Origin: Linanthus parryae | Taxonomy: Eukaryota; Streptophyta; Magnoliopsida; Ericales; Polemoniaceae | Assembly: GCA_023055425.1 (NCBI GenBank) | Contig: JALGPY010000003.1 | Location: 73,879,491 to 73,943,490 of the forward strand | Direction of reading: 5' to 3' | Length of the DNA: 64,000 bases | In this document: positions 53,012 through 64,000 of the stretch, piece by piece | Layout: the number at the start of each line of letters is the position of its first letter | Numbering within the stretch: position 1 is the first letter of the stretch | Made by a program: the position numbers and the translations under genes | Notes under the pieces: model-generated | Seen by the model: the letters and a program-made list of their open reading frames with translations, nothing else | What the model was told of the DNA's origin: nothing | The model's database searches: none

Positions 53012-54859
53012 CTACTTTACCCAACTGTTAGACCAAGTGTGAAATTTGAATTCATATTCACGGTCAACCATGTTAGGTGTTCTAACCCCTTTAGGAACCC
53101 AACTCAGTCTCACACGTCCCTTAAGTTGAAATGGAAATGTGTTCCTCATGATGTGAGGTTCTCTTCTTCTAAAGGGACAAGTCATCTTTACATGACCAGT
53201 TTTGTTGCAGTAATGACATTTTGGAGAATGTTTGCTGCTTGCTTTCACAAATATGGTATCTTTATTTCTCGGAAAAATTGGATTTTATCCACTACCAGTT
53301 TTGTGAACAGACTACAGACTTCCTCCAAGAATCAGGTTGAGATTGTGTTCTGAACCAGCAAGTTTTGTCGATGTCTTGTTAGAGTCTTGAAGTCTCTCAG
53401 TCAAATCATTCTTTTGTTCCTCTAATTCATCATACAGATGTCTTAGCGAAACAATGTTGTCACTCAAAATAGAGTTCTCTGTGACAACTTTTTTGACCTG
53501 AGATTTCAAGGATTTGAAATTGGTTTTCAAGGGTTTGAAAGCTCTGTCTCTTTGCCTGAGAAATCTCAAGATTCTTGTTTTGGAAAACTAGTGGCAGAAT
53601 TTCTATTGCTTGCTCATGAACTTTCTCCTTCAAATATTTTATTTCATTTAAATAATATTCTTCATTCAAAATCATTATTTTCAAATTTTTAGATAGCATT
53701 GAAGTGTTAAATACATAAGACTTTTCACCGTTAACTCAATGTTCTTATCAGAACTTTCATCGTGCTTGGCCATGAGATATAGCTTAGCCTGATCTTCTTC
53801 AGAGTCTGAATCACTTGATGAATCTGGATCACTCCAAGAAGCTACCATAGCCTTCTTCTTTCTGTCATGGTCTTTCTTTTGAAAGTGTTTGCTCTTCTTG
53901 TTTGGACACTCTCTGATCAAGTGTCCTGTATCACCACATTCAAAGTAATTCATAACTTTGGATTTACGAGAAGAATATTTACCCTTGTAGTCTTTGTTGC
54001 TGGAGGATCTGAATTTATCTCTGTTGAAGTCTTTGATTCCAAAGTTCTTTTTCATCTTGAGAATCCTTGTCAAGGCTTTGGAAATGAGAGAAAATTGATC
54101 TTTTTCACCATCTTCTTATTTTCAAGGCTTTGAGGTTCTTCACTCTCTTAAGCCTTTAGAGACAGATTCTTAACACTATCAGGTAATTCTCCATCAAGTT
54201 CATTCATGGAGATCTCATGTGTAAGTAGCTTTACCTGTAAATCATCAAGCTCGGGGGAGGATAAATATTGAGCTTCTTCTATGGTTGTGGTATTTGGTTC
54301 CCATTTGTCTTTGGGAAGACTTCTCAAGATTTTTTTGACTTTTTCTTCATTTGAAAACACTTTTCTCAAGGACACCAGATTGTTGACAATATATGTGAAT
54401 CTTTGAACATATCTTTGATGATTCACCACCATTCATCTTGAATAGCTCGTACTGTCTAAGGAAGATATTGATTTTGGATTGCTTCACTTCGCTAGTTCCT
54501 TCAAAAGTAACCTCCGCTTTATCCCGTATCTCCTTACCAGTCTTGCAAGTGGATATCCATTGAATTCATCTGCACTCAAAGCACAATATAAGAGATTCGT
54601 AGCTCTATAATTCTTAGAAAGTTGTTCTATTTCAAAAGCAGAGAGAGAGAGAGCTTTCGGGTTTGGGAGTCTTAATCCCATCCTTTTCTGCGTAGAACAT
54701 GCGAGGACCATTCTGGATGACAGAACAAGGTTCAATGTCTTGATCAATGATGAATATTTTCAACAAAGCCTTCTAATGTACAAAATTGTCTCCACATAAA
54801 AAAGGAGGGTTGTTAGCAGCTCTTCCCTGTGAGAAACCACCATCACCTATAATACTCAT
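53012..54859 (-). pseudogene. gag: Copia B gag
   Basis: ATG at 54859 (MSIIGDGGFSQGRAA type). Frames change at about 54750, 54450, 54100, 53690 and 53300. First knuckle near 53945 reads YFECGDTGHLIREC (first Cys replaced by Tyr); second near 53215 is intact (CHYCNKTGHVKMTC). The coiled coil has the paired palindrome at 53500-53545. Confidence 0.8.
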
Positions 54860-54894
54860 GATCACCAGATTATTAGATCTATGAAGTGATACAA

Positions 54895-54906
54895 GCTCTG
54901 ATACCA
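54895..54906 (-). other. Primer binding site of copia B
   Basis: Minus-strand TGGTATCAGAGC (tRNA-Met type), two bases after the LTR end. Confidence 0.88.
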
Positions 54907-54908
54907 AT

Positions 54909-56129
54909 TCAAAGACATTATGTAGGCAAGTAATACGGGATCAATACTCTAGAAGGGGGGGGGGTTGAATAGAGTATGTCAACTTTTGCAAAACAAGTGG
55001 TTTTTAAGACGAAGTGTGAAGATAAGAAAATATTTTAAGGCCTTGAACTCAAATTCAAGACTTCAAAATTAAAACCATTAGTGAGAAAAGTTTCTGATCT
55101 TTTTCAAGGCCTTGAAATGCATTTCAAGGTCTTGACTAAAAGTTGGTTTGATGCAGTGAAATGGACAAGTATATATCTGAAAAGAACAAGCAAGGAACAC
55201 AATTATTTAACGGAGTTCAGTACTCAATGACCTACATCTCCGCCTGAGGGATCTAGACCCCTACAAGGTTTCAACAGACTTCATATTAATCAAAATATAA
55301 GCCATAGATCTCAAGCACGGAGAACTCCCTTACTCTGTTATAGCTTGTGGTTCTCTCTAACCTATCTGGTACCTGCTCTACCTAATTAATTCAATAAGAA
55401 TCTCTCGTTGTTCCCCATGAACAACACAACGAGATTAAATGATTAACTAATAATACAAATGATATACAAATGAAAGAACAGGAGGAAGAACACAATATAT
55501 GCAGTAAAGCTGTGAAGCTTGAAGTGTTCTTATTTAGATTGAGATGGATTGAATGTTTGGATCTCCTTAAGTGTTACTTGTCAAACCTATGAGAGTGTTA
55601 TTGTTTTCGTAAATGCTCTGAAGTCGTTTTTCTGTCAAAAACTCTATTTCTTGGTAATTTGAACTGCAACATATATAGGATCTTCAAACCAGAATCTCTT
55701 AAAAACCCTCCACAAATCTTTGACTCTTAACAGCTCAAATCCAATGGCTAGCTGCTTGATATTTTCACTAATTCTGATTTGATTTTACATCTGTACACTT
55801 AAGTAAGGTCTTTACATTATTCCATAACAGTAGGATCAATTTGAAGCCTTGAAATGACAAGTACACAATTCATTAAATAAGGAAATTTGCTAAACCTGCA
55901 TACACAAGGTTAGCTAGCAATTCCTGCAAAATAACTCAAGCTTATAATTTAATAAATAAAAGATTAGGTTTGTCTTTCATCATAAAACATATTACGATCA
56001 AGTGCAGAAGATTAAATAGGGTATGGAGTAGAAACTCCCCCTGACTTCATGCTCAGATATTTTCAAGCCTTTGAGACGAGTTTCAAGGTCTTGAAACTCA
56101 TTATGAGCAACCTGTGAACTTACGGGACA
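54909..56129 (-). mobile_element. 5' LTR of copia B
   Basis: Right end from alignment with E and D is near 56129 (minus-strand TGTCCCGTAAG); left end 54909 reads CTTTGA instead of CTTTCA. Contains the C-tract hairpin (54944-54977) and palindromes at 55030-55130 and 56060-56100. Confidence 0.75.
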
Positions 56130-56299
56130 GAATACAGAAATACTGTTGTGGGCAGAATGAAGTTTCAATATATTGAAGTGTCAAACGACAAGGCATTTTT
56201 TGGCATTAAATAAGTTTATATGCAGTAATACTACAAGCATATTGTAAAGACTGTTCTTTAGTTTTCAATATACTTGAAGCATGTGCAGTTATTGATTAT

Positions 56300-57529
56300 C
56301 AAGACAGGAGAAAGCCCTTCTTAGTTTACTTGAAAGAGAATGTTCTTCATTCGGAAAACGACATGCTACAATCATAAAAAAGAAGGATGCTAGATATGAA
56401 CTCACCGAAGACATATTATTCAGAACAGGATTCAGATGAAAGTTACTTTCATGTCTCGCAGGTTATGAAACAAGTGAAACCATAGAGTCTAAGAATATAA
56501 TTGAGCATCAAGGATGAGCCAAATTGTGTATGAAAATCTTGAGTTTGGGTTATTTTAGCCATCCATGGAGGTTAATTGTCGCATGAAAGTAAAGATATGT
56601 GAACACTGCCAAATCCACGTGAATCTCGTGCACGCATCTGCCGTAGACCTTCAAGCTATTTTGCCACCTTGGCCCTTCCATAAATATGTATGGATTTTAT
56701 AGGACCCATCACACCTTCATCCAAAGCAAATTCTTGGTTACTCGTAGGAACAGAGTTGTTTACCAAATGGATCAATGTTGTCCCTTTGTAAATAATCCAA
56801 TGGTGAATCGCTGTTTAATTTAATTTATGACAACATCATCAGTAGATTTGGGATCCCAAATACAATTCTTTCTTATAATGGAAACCCTTTCGTGAACAGG
56901 CTCATAAACAAAAAATTGAATAAGTACAATATCAAAGAACCCACGTCCACTCCTTACTACGCGAAAGGAAATGGCCAAGCATAGGGCACTAACAAGACAT
57001 TGATTAGGATTCTCAGCAACATTTTCGTAGATGAACACAAAAGCTAGGCCGATTCTATCAACACTGGTCTATGGGCATATCATAAATCGCCCAGAACTTT
57101 GATAGGCGCATCTCCATATTTGTTCTACTTCGGGGCAGAAGTCGTCATCCCAGCATAAATAAAAATACCTTCTTCGCATTTAGCCTTAAGTGCACAAACT
57201 AAAAAGGAGCTGTGCATGATTTAGAGTTACTCAAGGAAAATTGAAAATAAGCGAAATGGAAGAATAAAGTCTATCAAGCGATAATCCGAAACCCTATTAC
57301 CAATCTGTGCAAATTAGACAATTCTAAGCTGGAGAATAATCTTTTCCTATTGCTAGTCATTGTATACGCAATGAAGTGCATCCCAAGTTTGCTGCAAATT
57401 GGGAACGACGATTCAAAGTAATAGTTTTCTTTGATAGTGGATATTGCGAGATTTTGAGATGTGGTGGAAATTCCATCGAGACAAATCCTATAAACATGAA
57501 ATGGCTGAAGAAGTATTATTATTGATTCA
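56300..57529 (+). pseudogene. pol: Decayed Tat-lineage integrase relic
   Basis: Broken frames match the integrase of elements 1 and 2: the linker (TRKKPFL), the HQVEHQGG-type finger at about 56500, GYF.P near 56535, ILPPWPFH near 56660, the middle Asp region as ILSYNG near 56870 (Asp already lost), and the end block HPKFAANWE, VFDSGYC, NMKWLKKYYY ending at 57526. The catalytic Glu codon is a TAG at 56982-56984, as in element 2. Stops occur throughout. Confidence 0.8.
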
Positions 57530-58010
57530 TGTATGTGCTCTAATCTCCTTCCATAAGATGAATAAGATAAATAAAATTTCCTCCCCTACGAGTAATTCAT
57601 ATATCTGTCTTTATTACTATATCTTGAGCACGTTTAGGTTTGAGTTATTACTGTTCATGCAAAACAAATCATTTTTTAAAGACGAAAGCCTATCTGTTTA
57701 TAGCGCTTACAAAGCCAATCACCTATTGATATAAGCTAAGAAAATAGAACCTTAATTAAGGAAGAAAGCATCTCTATTAATAGCACTTGCAATGCCTATA
57801 ATCTATTCATAACAACTGCGAAAGTAGATCCATGTTTAAGGATGAAAGTCTATCTATCAATAGCACTTACAAAGCCTATCATCCATTGATATCACCTGCA
57901 AAAATGTCACTGTCTAAGGATAATGATTTCATAGCATTTGAACCATCCTATAGAGGTTGATAAGTTCTTGTGATATTGATTGATTTAAATTGAGAGTTTA
58001 ATTGTTCATA
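57530..58010 (+). repeat. Decayed Tat 3' tandem repeats
   Basis: Behind the relic pol, phrases like CCTATCTGTTTATAGC, CTATCTATCAATAGC and AAAGCCTATCATCC recur about every 90-100 bp, a diverged form of the hairpin units of elements 1 and 2. Confidence 0.55.
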
Positions 58011-59807
58011 TAGCTTGTGGAGGGCCCACCGTCTAAGGACAGTCTGTTCTAGAGGCATAAATGAGTGAAATAACGCACAAGCTAAAATATATTAACCAAA
58101 ACGATCTCATAAACAGCATGTCGTAATGCATACAATAACATGGTTGCGACTTAACACAACAAAAGAAATTGAGAACTTGTTTGAACATCAAGCTCAGAAT
58201 CGGTTCAAAATCAAAACTAGATGTTACTAGTCGATAAAGCATTTCTTAAGAGAAACATGGGGACACGACAAGCTACAGATTCACCCTTCATTAAATCTAC
58301 AAATCTCTAGGGACACGACAAGCTTAATTTCACCTATTAGTGCACGAGACATCCGTACACTTGCGGTTCGAACGTGTCATGGGCTTTTTGGGATTTCTCA
58401 TACGACCATCATAAAGATAGTGAGACACGCCTCACGACTTCACTTAGGTCACACTAACTTGCCGTATTAAATCAATCTTAACACGAAATCCTACCCCAAA
58501 TCTAAATAAGAGTCCACAAGTTTCCACAATGTGACAATATAGCAATAATGAGGAACTCCTTCCAGCTAGCACGATAGAGGAAGTGTACATATACCCTTCT
58601 AAGACACACAAGGTAAAAAATGGAATTTTAGGATAGTACTACGGCCTTTAACATGACTCAACACCGGATGTGGTGGAAGTAATAGTTGGTAGAAATGCGA
58701 ATTCTAACCACGGAAATTCCTTAAGGACAAAAAAAAATAATCAAATATCTGTGAAAAATATGAGTTTTAAGTTATCATAAGCGTGTTTTTTTTTTTTGAG
58801 CTGGCAGAACTGATGTTATGTATAGTAATCTACACGACCAGCTATCAGCAACAGAAATTTTTTTCCTTTTAAATTTATAATTGTGTTTTAAGAAACATTT
58901 TTTCCCACCACATGCACAAGCAAAAAATCTCACTTATGGAATATATCAACGGAAACAAAAGTGAGATAGGGGTAAGAGGGAAAATGCATCAGCTATAACC
59001 TATGGTTAGAGGTATAGAACATATAAAGTGATAATTTTGGTAGGTGTAGTTTGACACGTTTGAGAAACCTATTCGTTTAGGGTTATTCTGGATTGAGAAG
59101 GAAAATCTAGGAATGTTCTATAATCACATGTTGCTTTCAATGAGTCAGTTTCAAACCTAAAGTGGTAATTCTTGTTTTACCAGGCATTCTCGTGGTGAAC
59201 AAGCTAAGCACACTGAACTTTCAGGGAGAAGTCAGGTTCTATGAAGCTTCTAAGGCAAGGACACATAAGGTTTTCTTGAAAACTTGGATGGTCATAGAGA
59301 TAACGGTCGAGCGAATCAGACTCATGGCATTATCTGGTCAATAAAGCATGTGGGTCGTGACAGATCCTATGAGAGACTATATATTTCATATTATCTTTTG
59401 AAGAATTGATACTAGGTGATATGTGGTCCATAACACCAGCAAATTCCGAGCACTTAAGCGTGAATGGTCTCAATTCAATTTGAAATACATGCTAAGCAGT
59501 TATGTTATCCCTAACACTTCAAGGACAAGCAATGCAAGGGTATCTATAAACCATCTAGTTTAATTTCCACTCGGGCCTCAAATAAAATAGAGGTAGTAAC
59601 CTTCTAAAGACATCAAACAAGAAAACCAAACAAGTCTTAAGGAAACCAAAATCAGAGCATAGACAGTCTATGAAAACTTTGAAATCTTCAACATATCGAT
59701 CTCCATAGAAGAACTAAAGACATCCATATGAAACTCTCTTAGATAAACTCGATCAAGTTAATACCCAACATGAACTGAAAGAGAATACATGATACCAATG
59801 CTAACGA
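58011..59807. other. Unassigned AT-rich stretch
   Basis: No readable gene. Phrases GGGACACGACAAGC (58259, 58312) form a short direct repeat about 53 bp apart. The end CATGTGGGTCGTGACA (59347-59363) and the general look remind of decayed gypsy LTRs, but no second copy or primer site is in the window. A 60-codon open frame at 59162 has no recognisable domain. Confidence 0.4.
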
Positions 59808-61000
59808 TAGTAACGGAAATCAGGATTGAATTCAAAGGTTGTTCAAGACTTGAAATGGCTTGGCTATTTCAAGGCCTTGAAACAGCTTTCAAAGCCTTGA
59901 ATCAGCTTCAGAGGCTTAAAAATAGTTTTGGCTATTTTCAAGGCCTTGAAACTGGATTCAAAGACTTGAAATTGTTAAACCTAAAAGCAAATTCTCAGGG
60001 GGAGTTTTTCTGCTAACTCTCTGATCTGATTTATCATCTCTCTTGCATATGTTTGATTACATGTTGTTAAATGATGAAAGACATATTTTTAAACATGTTT
60101 TAAGTCATAATATATCATCTGTTTGACCATGATAATACAGGAAATATTGTTTCTAAGTTTTGCAGGATTGTTTCCTAAACTGGATTGCTGCAGATTTGGA
60201 AAAACTTGAATACTTTGATCCTGTGATTAATCAAACTTGAATACTTTGCAGAGCTGTTTGAAGTATTTAAAGAGCTCAAATTCGAAGCAAAAACAACACA
60301 ATTCTCAACGGGCAAATACAGAGAAAGCATTCTGGATTGACAAGCATCAAAGAAGTTATTCATCTCTTCCAATCCATACACAGAAGTTCACTGCATTTCA
60401 CTGCAGTTTTCTACTCTTAAGTGATCTTCTGTATAGAGCTATATTGGTAGATTATTTCTATATTATTTCTACATTCATTCTCAAGGATTGTTCAAAGTGA
60501 AAAATAGAAAATTCTTAGTTAATCAGTTAGCTAGAGCAGGTACTAGACAGGTTAGGGAAAACCACAAGCTGTAATAGAGTAAGGGAACTCTCTGTGCTTG
60601 AGTTTTAGGGCTTAGCTTTTGATTAATAAGAATTGAGTTGAAAATCCTGCAGGGATCTAATCCCTGACGTAGAGACGTAGGTCCAAGTGGACTGAACTCT
60701 ATAAATCACTTGTCTTGTGAATTTTAGTTCATTTACTTTCAAAGCTTTTGCAGCATACAAAATCAGCTTATTTTCAAGGATTTGAACTTTTTTTCAAGGC
60801 CTTGAAAAAGGCATAATTGTTCTAAAATATCTGCATCTTTTCAAAGGCTTGGACCTGTGTTCAAGGACTTGAAATTCATTGTCTGCACAAGTTTTTCTAC
60901 TTGTTAGAAAGTTCTGCAAAAATTCGGCATACTCTATTCAACCCCCCTCCCCCTTCTAGAGTATCTTAGTTGCTTATACATCTGCATACTCACACTTTCA
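59808..61000 (+). mobile_element. 5' LTR of copia D
   Basis: Start about 59808 (mutated terminus TAGTAACGG), end CACACTTTCA at 61000. Holds the palindrome pairs at 59865-59970 and 60775-60875, a GGGGGAG tract near 60000 and the C-tract hairpin at 60929-60964. Confidence 0.75.
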
Positions 61001-61002
61001 GT

Positions 61003-61014
61003 TGGTACCATAGC
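61003..61014 (+). other. Primer binding site of copia D, mutated
   Basis: TGGTACCATAGC, two mismatches to the tRNA-Met type site TGGTATCAGAGC, two bases after the LTR. Confidence 0.75.
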
Positions 61015-61050
61015 TTGTATCACTGTATAAGATTTAAACATCTGGTGATC

Positions 61051-62909
61051 ATAAGTACTGCAGGTGATGGTGGTTTCTCACAAGAAAGAGCTGCTAATAG
61101 ACCTCCTCTATTATGTGGAGAAAATTTTGCTCACTGGAAAGCACTCATGAAAATGTTTATCATTGATCATGATCTAGAGCTTTTGACCACTATTCAAAAT
61201 GGACCTCATACTTTCTATACAGAAAAAAGATGGGATCAGAACTCCCTAAAAAGAAGACTCACTCTCCTCTTCTGAATTAGAGCAATTTTCTAAGAACTAC
61301 AAAGCTATTAAAATTTTGTATTGTGCTTTGAGTACAGATGAATTCAACAGGATCTCTGGATGCACAACTGCTAAAGAAATCTGGGATAAACTTGTGGTTA
61401 CCTTTGAAGGAACCAGTCAAGTCAAGCAGACCAAGATCAACATTTATCTCAGACAATGTGAGCTGTTCAAGATGAATGCAGATGAGTCCATCAGAGATTT
61501 GTTCAAGAGATTTACTGATATTGTCAACAACCTTGACTCACTGGGAAAACACATTTCCAATGAAGAAAAGGTCAGGAAGATTCTCTGAAGTCTTCCAAAG
61601 GAAAAATAAGAACAAAAAACCACAGCTATTGAAGAAGCTCAGAATGTCTCAACATTACAACTTGATGACCTACAAGGGAAGCTCCTGACACATGAGATAT
61701 CTATGAATGAAGTTAATGGATAACTTCCAGAAGGTTTCAAAAATCTAGCCCTCAAAGCCAAAGAGAATGAGAGAATTTAAAGCCTTGAAACTAAGGATGG
61801 TGATGATGAAGATCCAATTGCCTTGATTTCCAAAGCCTTTACAAGGATTCTGAAGATGATGAGAAACTCTGGAAACAAAGAATTCAACAGAGAAAGGCAT
61901 AGACCATCCAGCAGCAAGGATTACAAAGATAAGTCCTCTTCACAAAACAAGTCAAAATTTATTGAACTGCTTTGAGTGTGGTGATGCAGGACACTTGATA
62001 AGAGATTGTCCACACAAAAAGATCAAGAACTTTCAGAATAAATATCATGACAGAAGAAAGAAAGCTATGATAGCTTCATGGAGTAATTCAGATAGCTCCA
62101 GTGAATCTGAATCTGAAGAAGAACATGCCAATATATGCTTCATGGCCAAGCATGATGATAGTTCTGAAAAGAACATTGAGGTAATGGTTAATTTTTTAAT
62201 TTCAAAGCCAAAAGAAGCTCTTTCAGAATATCTCAGAACAATGCTTCTAAATGAGGAAGATTATCTGAAAGAGATCGGGCTTTTGAAAGAGAAAGTCCGT
62301 GAGCAAGCAAAAGAAAATCTACAACTTGTTTGCCTAAATTAGAATCTTGAAATCTCTCAGAAGAAAACTTACAGTGATTTCAAGGCCTTGAAAACCAGTT
62401 TCAAAGCCTTGAAAACACAAGTCAAGAAAGTAGTCACTGAAAACTCCTCTGTGAATGACACCCTTGTTAATCTAAGACATCATGTTGATGATTTAGAAAA
62501 ACAAAATATTACTCTTACTGAGAAACTTCAAGAATCTGAATTAGTCAAAATCAAGCTTGCTGGATCAGAACAAAAGTTGAAATTAATTCTTGGAGGAAGC
62601 TCACAGTCAGTTCACAAAGCTGCTATTGGATTCAATCCAAACTTTCCAAGAAGAAACAGTACCAGGTTTGTGAAAGCTGAAAACAAAACCTCTCCCACTT
62701 TTCATCACTGTTGTAAAACTGGTCATGTTAAAATGACTTGTCCTTTTAGAAGAAGAGACCCTCACATAATGAGGAATACTTTTCCTTTTCAACTTAAAGG
62801 ACAGGCTAAGCAGATTTGGGTTCCTAAAGAGGTTAGACCACCTAACATGGTTGATCCTGAATATGAATCCAAATTCCACACTTGGTCTAACAGATGGGTA
62901 AGGCAGTGA
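61051..62909 (+). pseudogene. gag: Copia D gag
   Basis: The start codon is ATA (near 61051, where A has ATG AGT ACT GCA). Pieces: 61316-61588 core, frame changes near 61250, 61600, 61780 and 61950; 61962-62342 with an intact first knuckle (CFECGDAGHLIRDC); 62388-62909 with the coiled coil and a second knuckle whose first Cys is Phe (FHHCCKTGHVKMTC). The paired palindrome lies at 62376-62412 coding FKALKTSFKALKT. Confidence 0.85.
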
Positions 62910-63300
62910 TTGATGCTTGCAGGTTGTCACGAAAGAACAGAAGTGGTTCATGGACAGTGGTTTCTCAAGACACATGAGTGGAAAGTGATCTATATTCTCA
63001 GAATGAAAGGAGCAATCAAAAGGTTCAATAACACTTGGTGACAAAGGGAAATGCAATATTCTTGGTATTGGAAAAGTTGGTACAAATTCTGAAAACTCTA
63101 TGTCTAATTTTTATCTGGTTGAAGGTTTGAAGTTAATTTACTTAGTGTATCTCAGCTTTTTGATAATGGTAACAAAGTTATCTTTGATAAAGAGAAGTGT
63201 GTGGTGCAAAATGAGAAATCGGGATATTGCATTCTCACAGCCTCTAGATCAAACAATGTTTATACTTTTAAGACTAACAAAGTTTCAGGTGAAAGTTTGA
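62910..63300 (+). pseudogene. pol: Copia D protease region
   Basis: Reads FMDSGFSRHMSGK (62950-62985), where the expected Asp-Ser-Gly of the copia protease is kept as MDSG, then a stop, and the NVYTFKTNKVSGESLK block before the pre-integrase. A small deletion near 63130 changes the frame. Confidence 0.72.
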
Positions 63301-64000
63301 AGTGTCTCAAGGCCTTGAAAGAGGATTCAAAGCTTTGGCATAGGAAAATTGGTCATATCAGCTTGCACACTTTGAACAAACTGATTTACAATGACTTGGT
63401 AAGAGGATTGCCATCCTCCAAGTTCAAAGAAGATGAGTTATGCAAAACCTGTGCACAAGGAAAGCAGACCAGAAGCTCCTTCAAGCCAAAGAAGTTTGTA
63501 AGTACAACTAGACCTATTGAATTACTTCATGTGGATCTCTGTGGTCCTATGAGGACTCCTAGTCCAAAAGGTAAAAGGTATATGCTAGTTGTGGTAGATG
63601 ATTTTTCTAGATATACTTGGGTTATGTTTCTCCAAGAAAAATCTGAAGCTCTCTCTGAATTTTCAAAGCTTTGCAGAGAACTTCAAAACTTGAAAAACCT
63701 ACCTATAGCTTCAATCAGAAGTGATCATGGTAGAGAATTTGATCAATTAGAGTTTGATTTATTCTGTGATAAGCATGGTATTTCTCACAAATTTTCTACT
63801 ACAAGAACTCCTCAACATAATTGTGTTGTTGAAAGAAAGAACAGGACTCTTGAAGATATGTCAAGGACAATGCTTCTTGAGAACAAGTTGTCAAAACACT
63901 ACTGGGCAGAAGCTGTGAATACAACAAATTATATTTTGAACAGGTGCTTGATCAGACATATTCTAAAGAAGACCTCCTATGAACTATTCAAAGGGAGGAA
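63301..64000 (+). CDS. pol: Copia D pre-integrase and integrase, open to window end
   Basis: The frame is open from about 63290 to the window end. It has the HHCC finger (WHRKIGHISLH, CKTCAQGKQT), the first Asp (LHVDLCGP), the second Asp (IRSDHGREFD) and Glu (CVVERKN), so the DDE triad is complete. It goes on with LSKHYWAEAVNTTNYILN and ends in YELFKGR at the edge. Confidence 0.88.

Larger units (their letters stand above)
48361..56129 (-). mobile_element. SIRE-like Ty1/copia element B, 3' end missing
   Basis: Minus strand. 5' LTR 54909 to about 56129, PBS 54895-54906, gag 54859-53012, protease to RNase H 52990-49861, spacer with palindromes, env-like 49388-48361. The 3' LTR is missing because sequence stops at the junction with E/C. 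It is more decayed than A, with many frame changes. Confidence 0.8.
59808..64000 (+). mobile_element. SIRE-like Ty1/copia element D, cut by window end
   Basis: LTR, PBS, gag, protease and integrase in order on the plus strand. It runs past 64000 within the integrase C-terminal part (YELFKGR). It is the best-preserved copia copy here for gag C-terminus and integrase. Confidence 0.85.

Noticed and set aside
59162..59344. 60-codon frame as a gene
   Set aside because: No recognisable domain, no second copy, and it lies in AT-rich decayed sequence; length is within chance.

Overview
The window looks like a block of repeat-filled plant nuclear DNA. I find no host gene, rRNA, tRNA or CRISPR array that I can support. 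The plant call rests on the element types: a Ty3/gypsy element of the Tat group with a second, archaeal-type RNase H and an antisense gene; Ty1/copia elements with SIRE/Maximus-like gag-pol plus an extra env-like ORF; an Angela/BARE-like copia LTR; a chromovirus-like gag-protease; and a hAT element. The exact species cannot be read from the sequence.

Layout. 1-9974: 3' two-thirds of Tat element 1 (plus strand): pol tail, palindrome and tandem repeats, a small antisense unit, a spliced antisense gene, PPT and 3' LTR. It sits inside copia element A (9975 to about 15750, plus), whose env-like ORF runs in frame into the 3' end of a chromovirus-like pol (to 15954). A chromovirus LTR, PBS, gag and protease follow to 18481. 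From 18482 a minus-strand copia element (E/C) starts with its 3' LTR. It is split by three later arrivals: an Angela-like element (22994-29318), a non-autonomous hAT element (29684-32303) and a complete 14.56-kb Tat element 2 (33752-48310, minus). About 45 bp of E/C gag remain after it, joined abruptly to the env-like region of copia element B (48361 to about 56129, minus). B is followed by a heavily decayed Tat relic (about 56300-58010, plus), an unassigned AT-rich stretch, and copia element D (59808-64000, plus), which runs off the window.

The most notable system is in the two Tat copies. Between pol and the 3' LTR, on the opposite strand, both carry a gene for a protein resembling the plant mobile domain (PMD) with a coiled-coil tail. 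It is cut by five short GT-AG introns at identical positions and phases (0,1,1,1,1). Upstream both copies keep a TGACGTCA palindrome and a telo-box-like motif; purine tracts resembling PPTs lie at both edges. A second short antisense ORF, with a TATA box about 36-40 bp upstream, is also conserved. Both copies carry hairpin-forming tandem repeats behind pol, and their pol has a doubled integrase zinc-finger-like module.

In the copia family the odd signal is a 16-bp palindrome (TTTCAAGGCCTTGAAA and close variants). It recurs, often in pairs about 20 bp apart, in LTRs, spacers and coding sequence. Nearly all genes here are broken by stops, frameshifts or nested insertions, so this is mainly a record of nested transposition.
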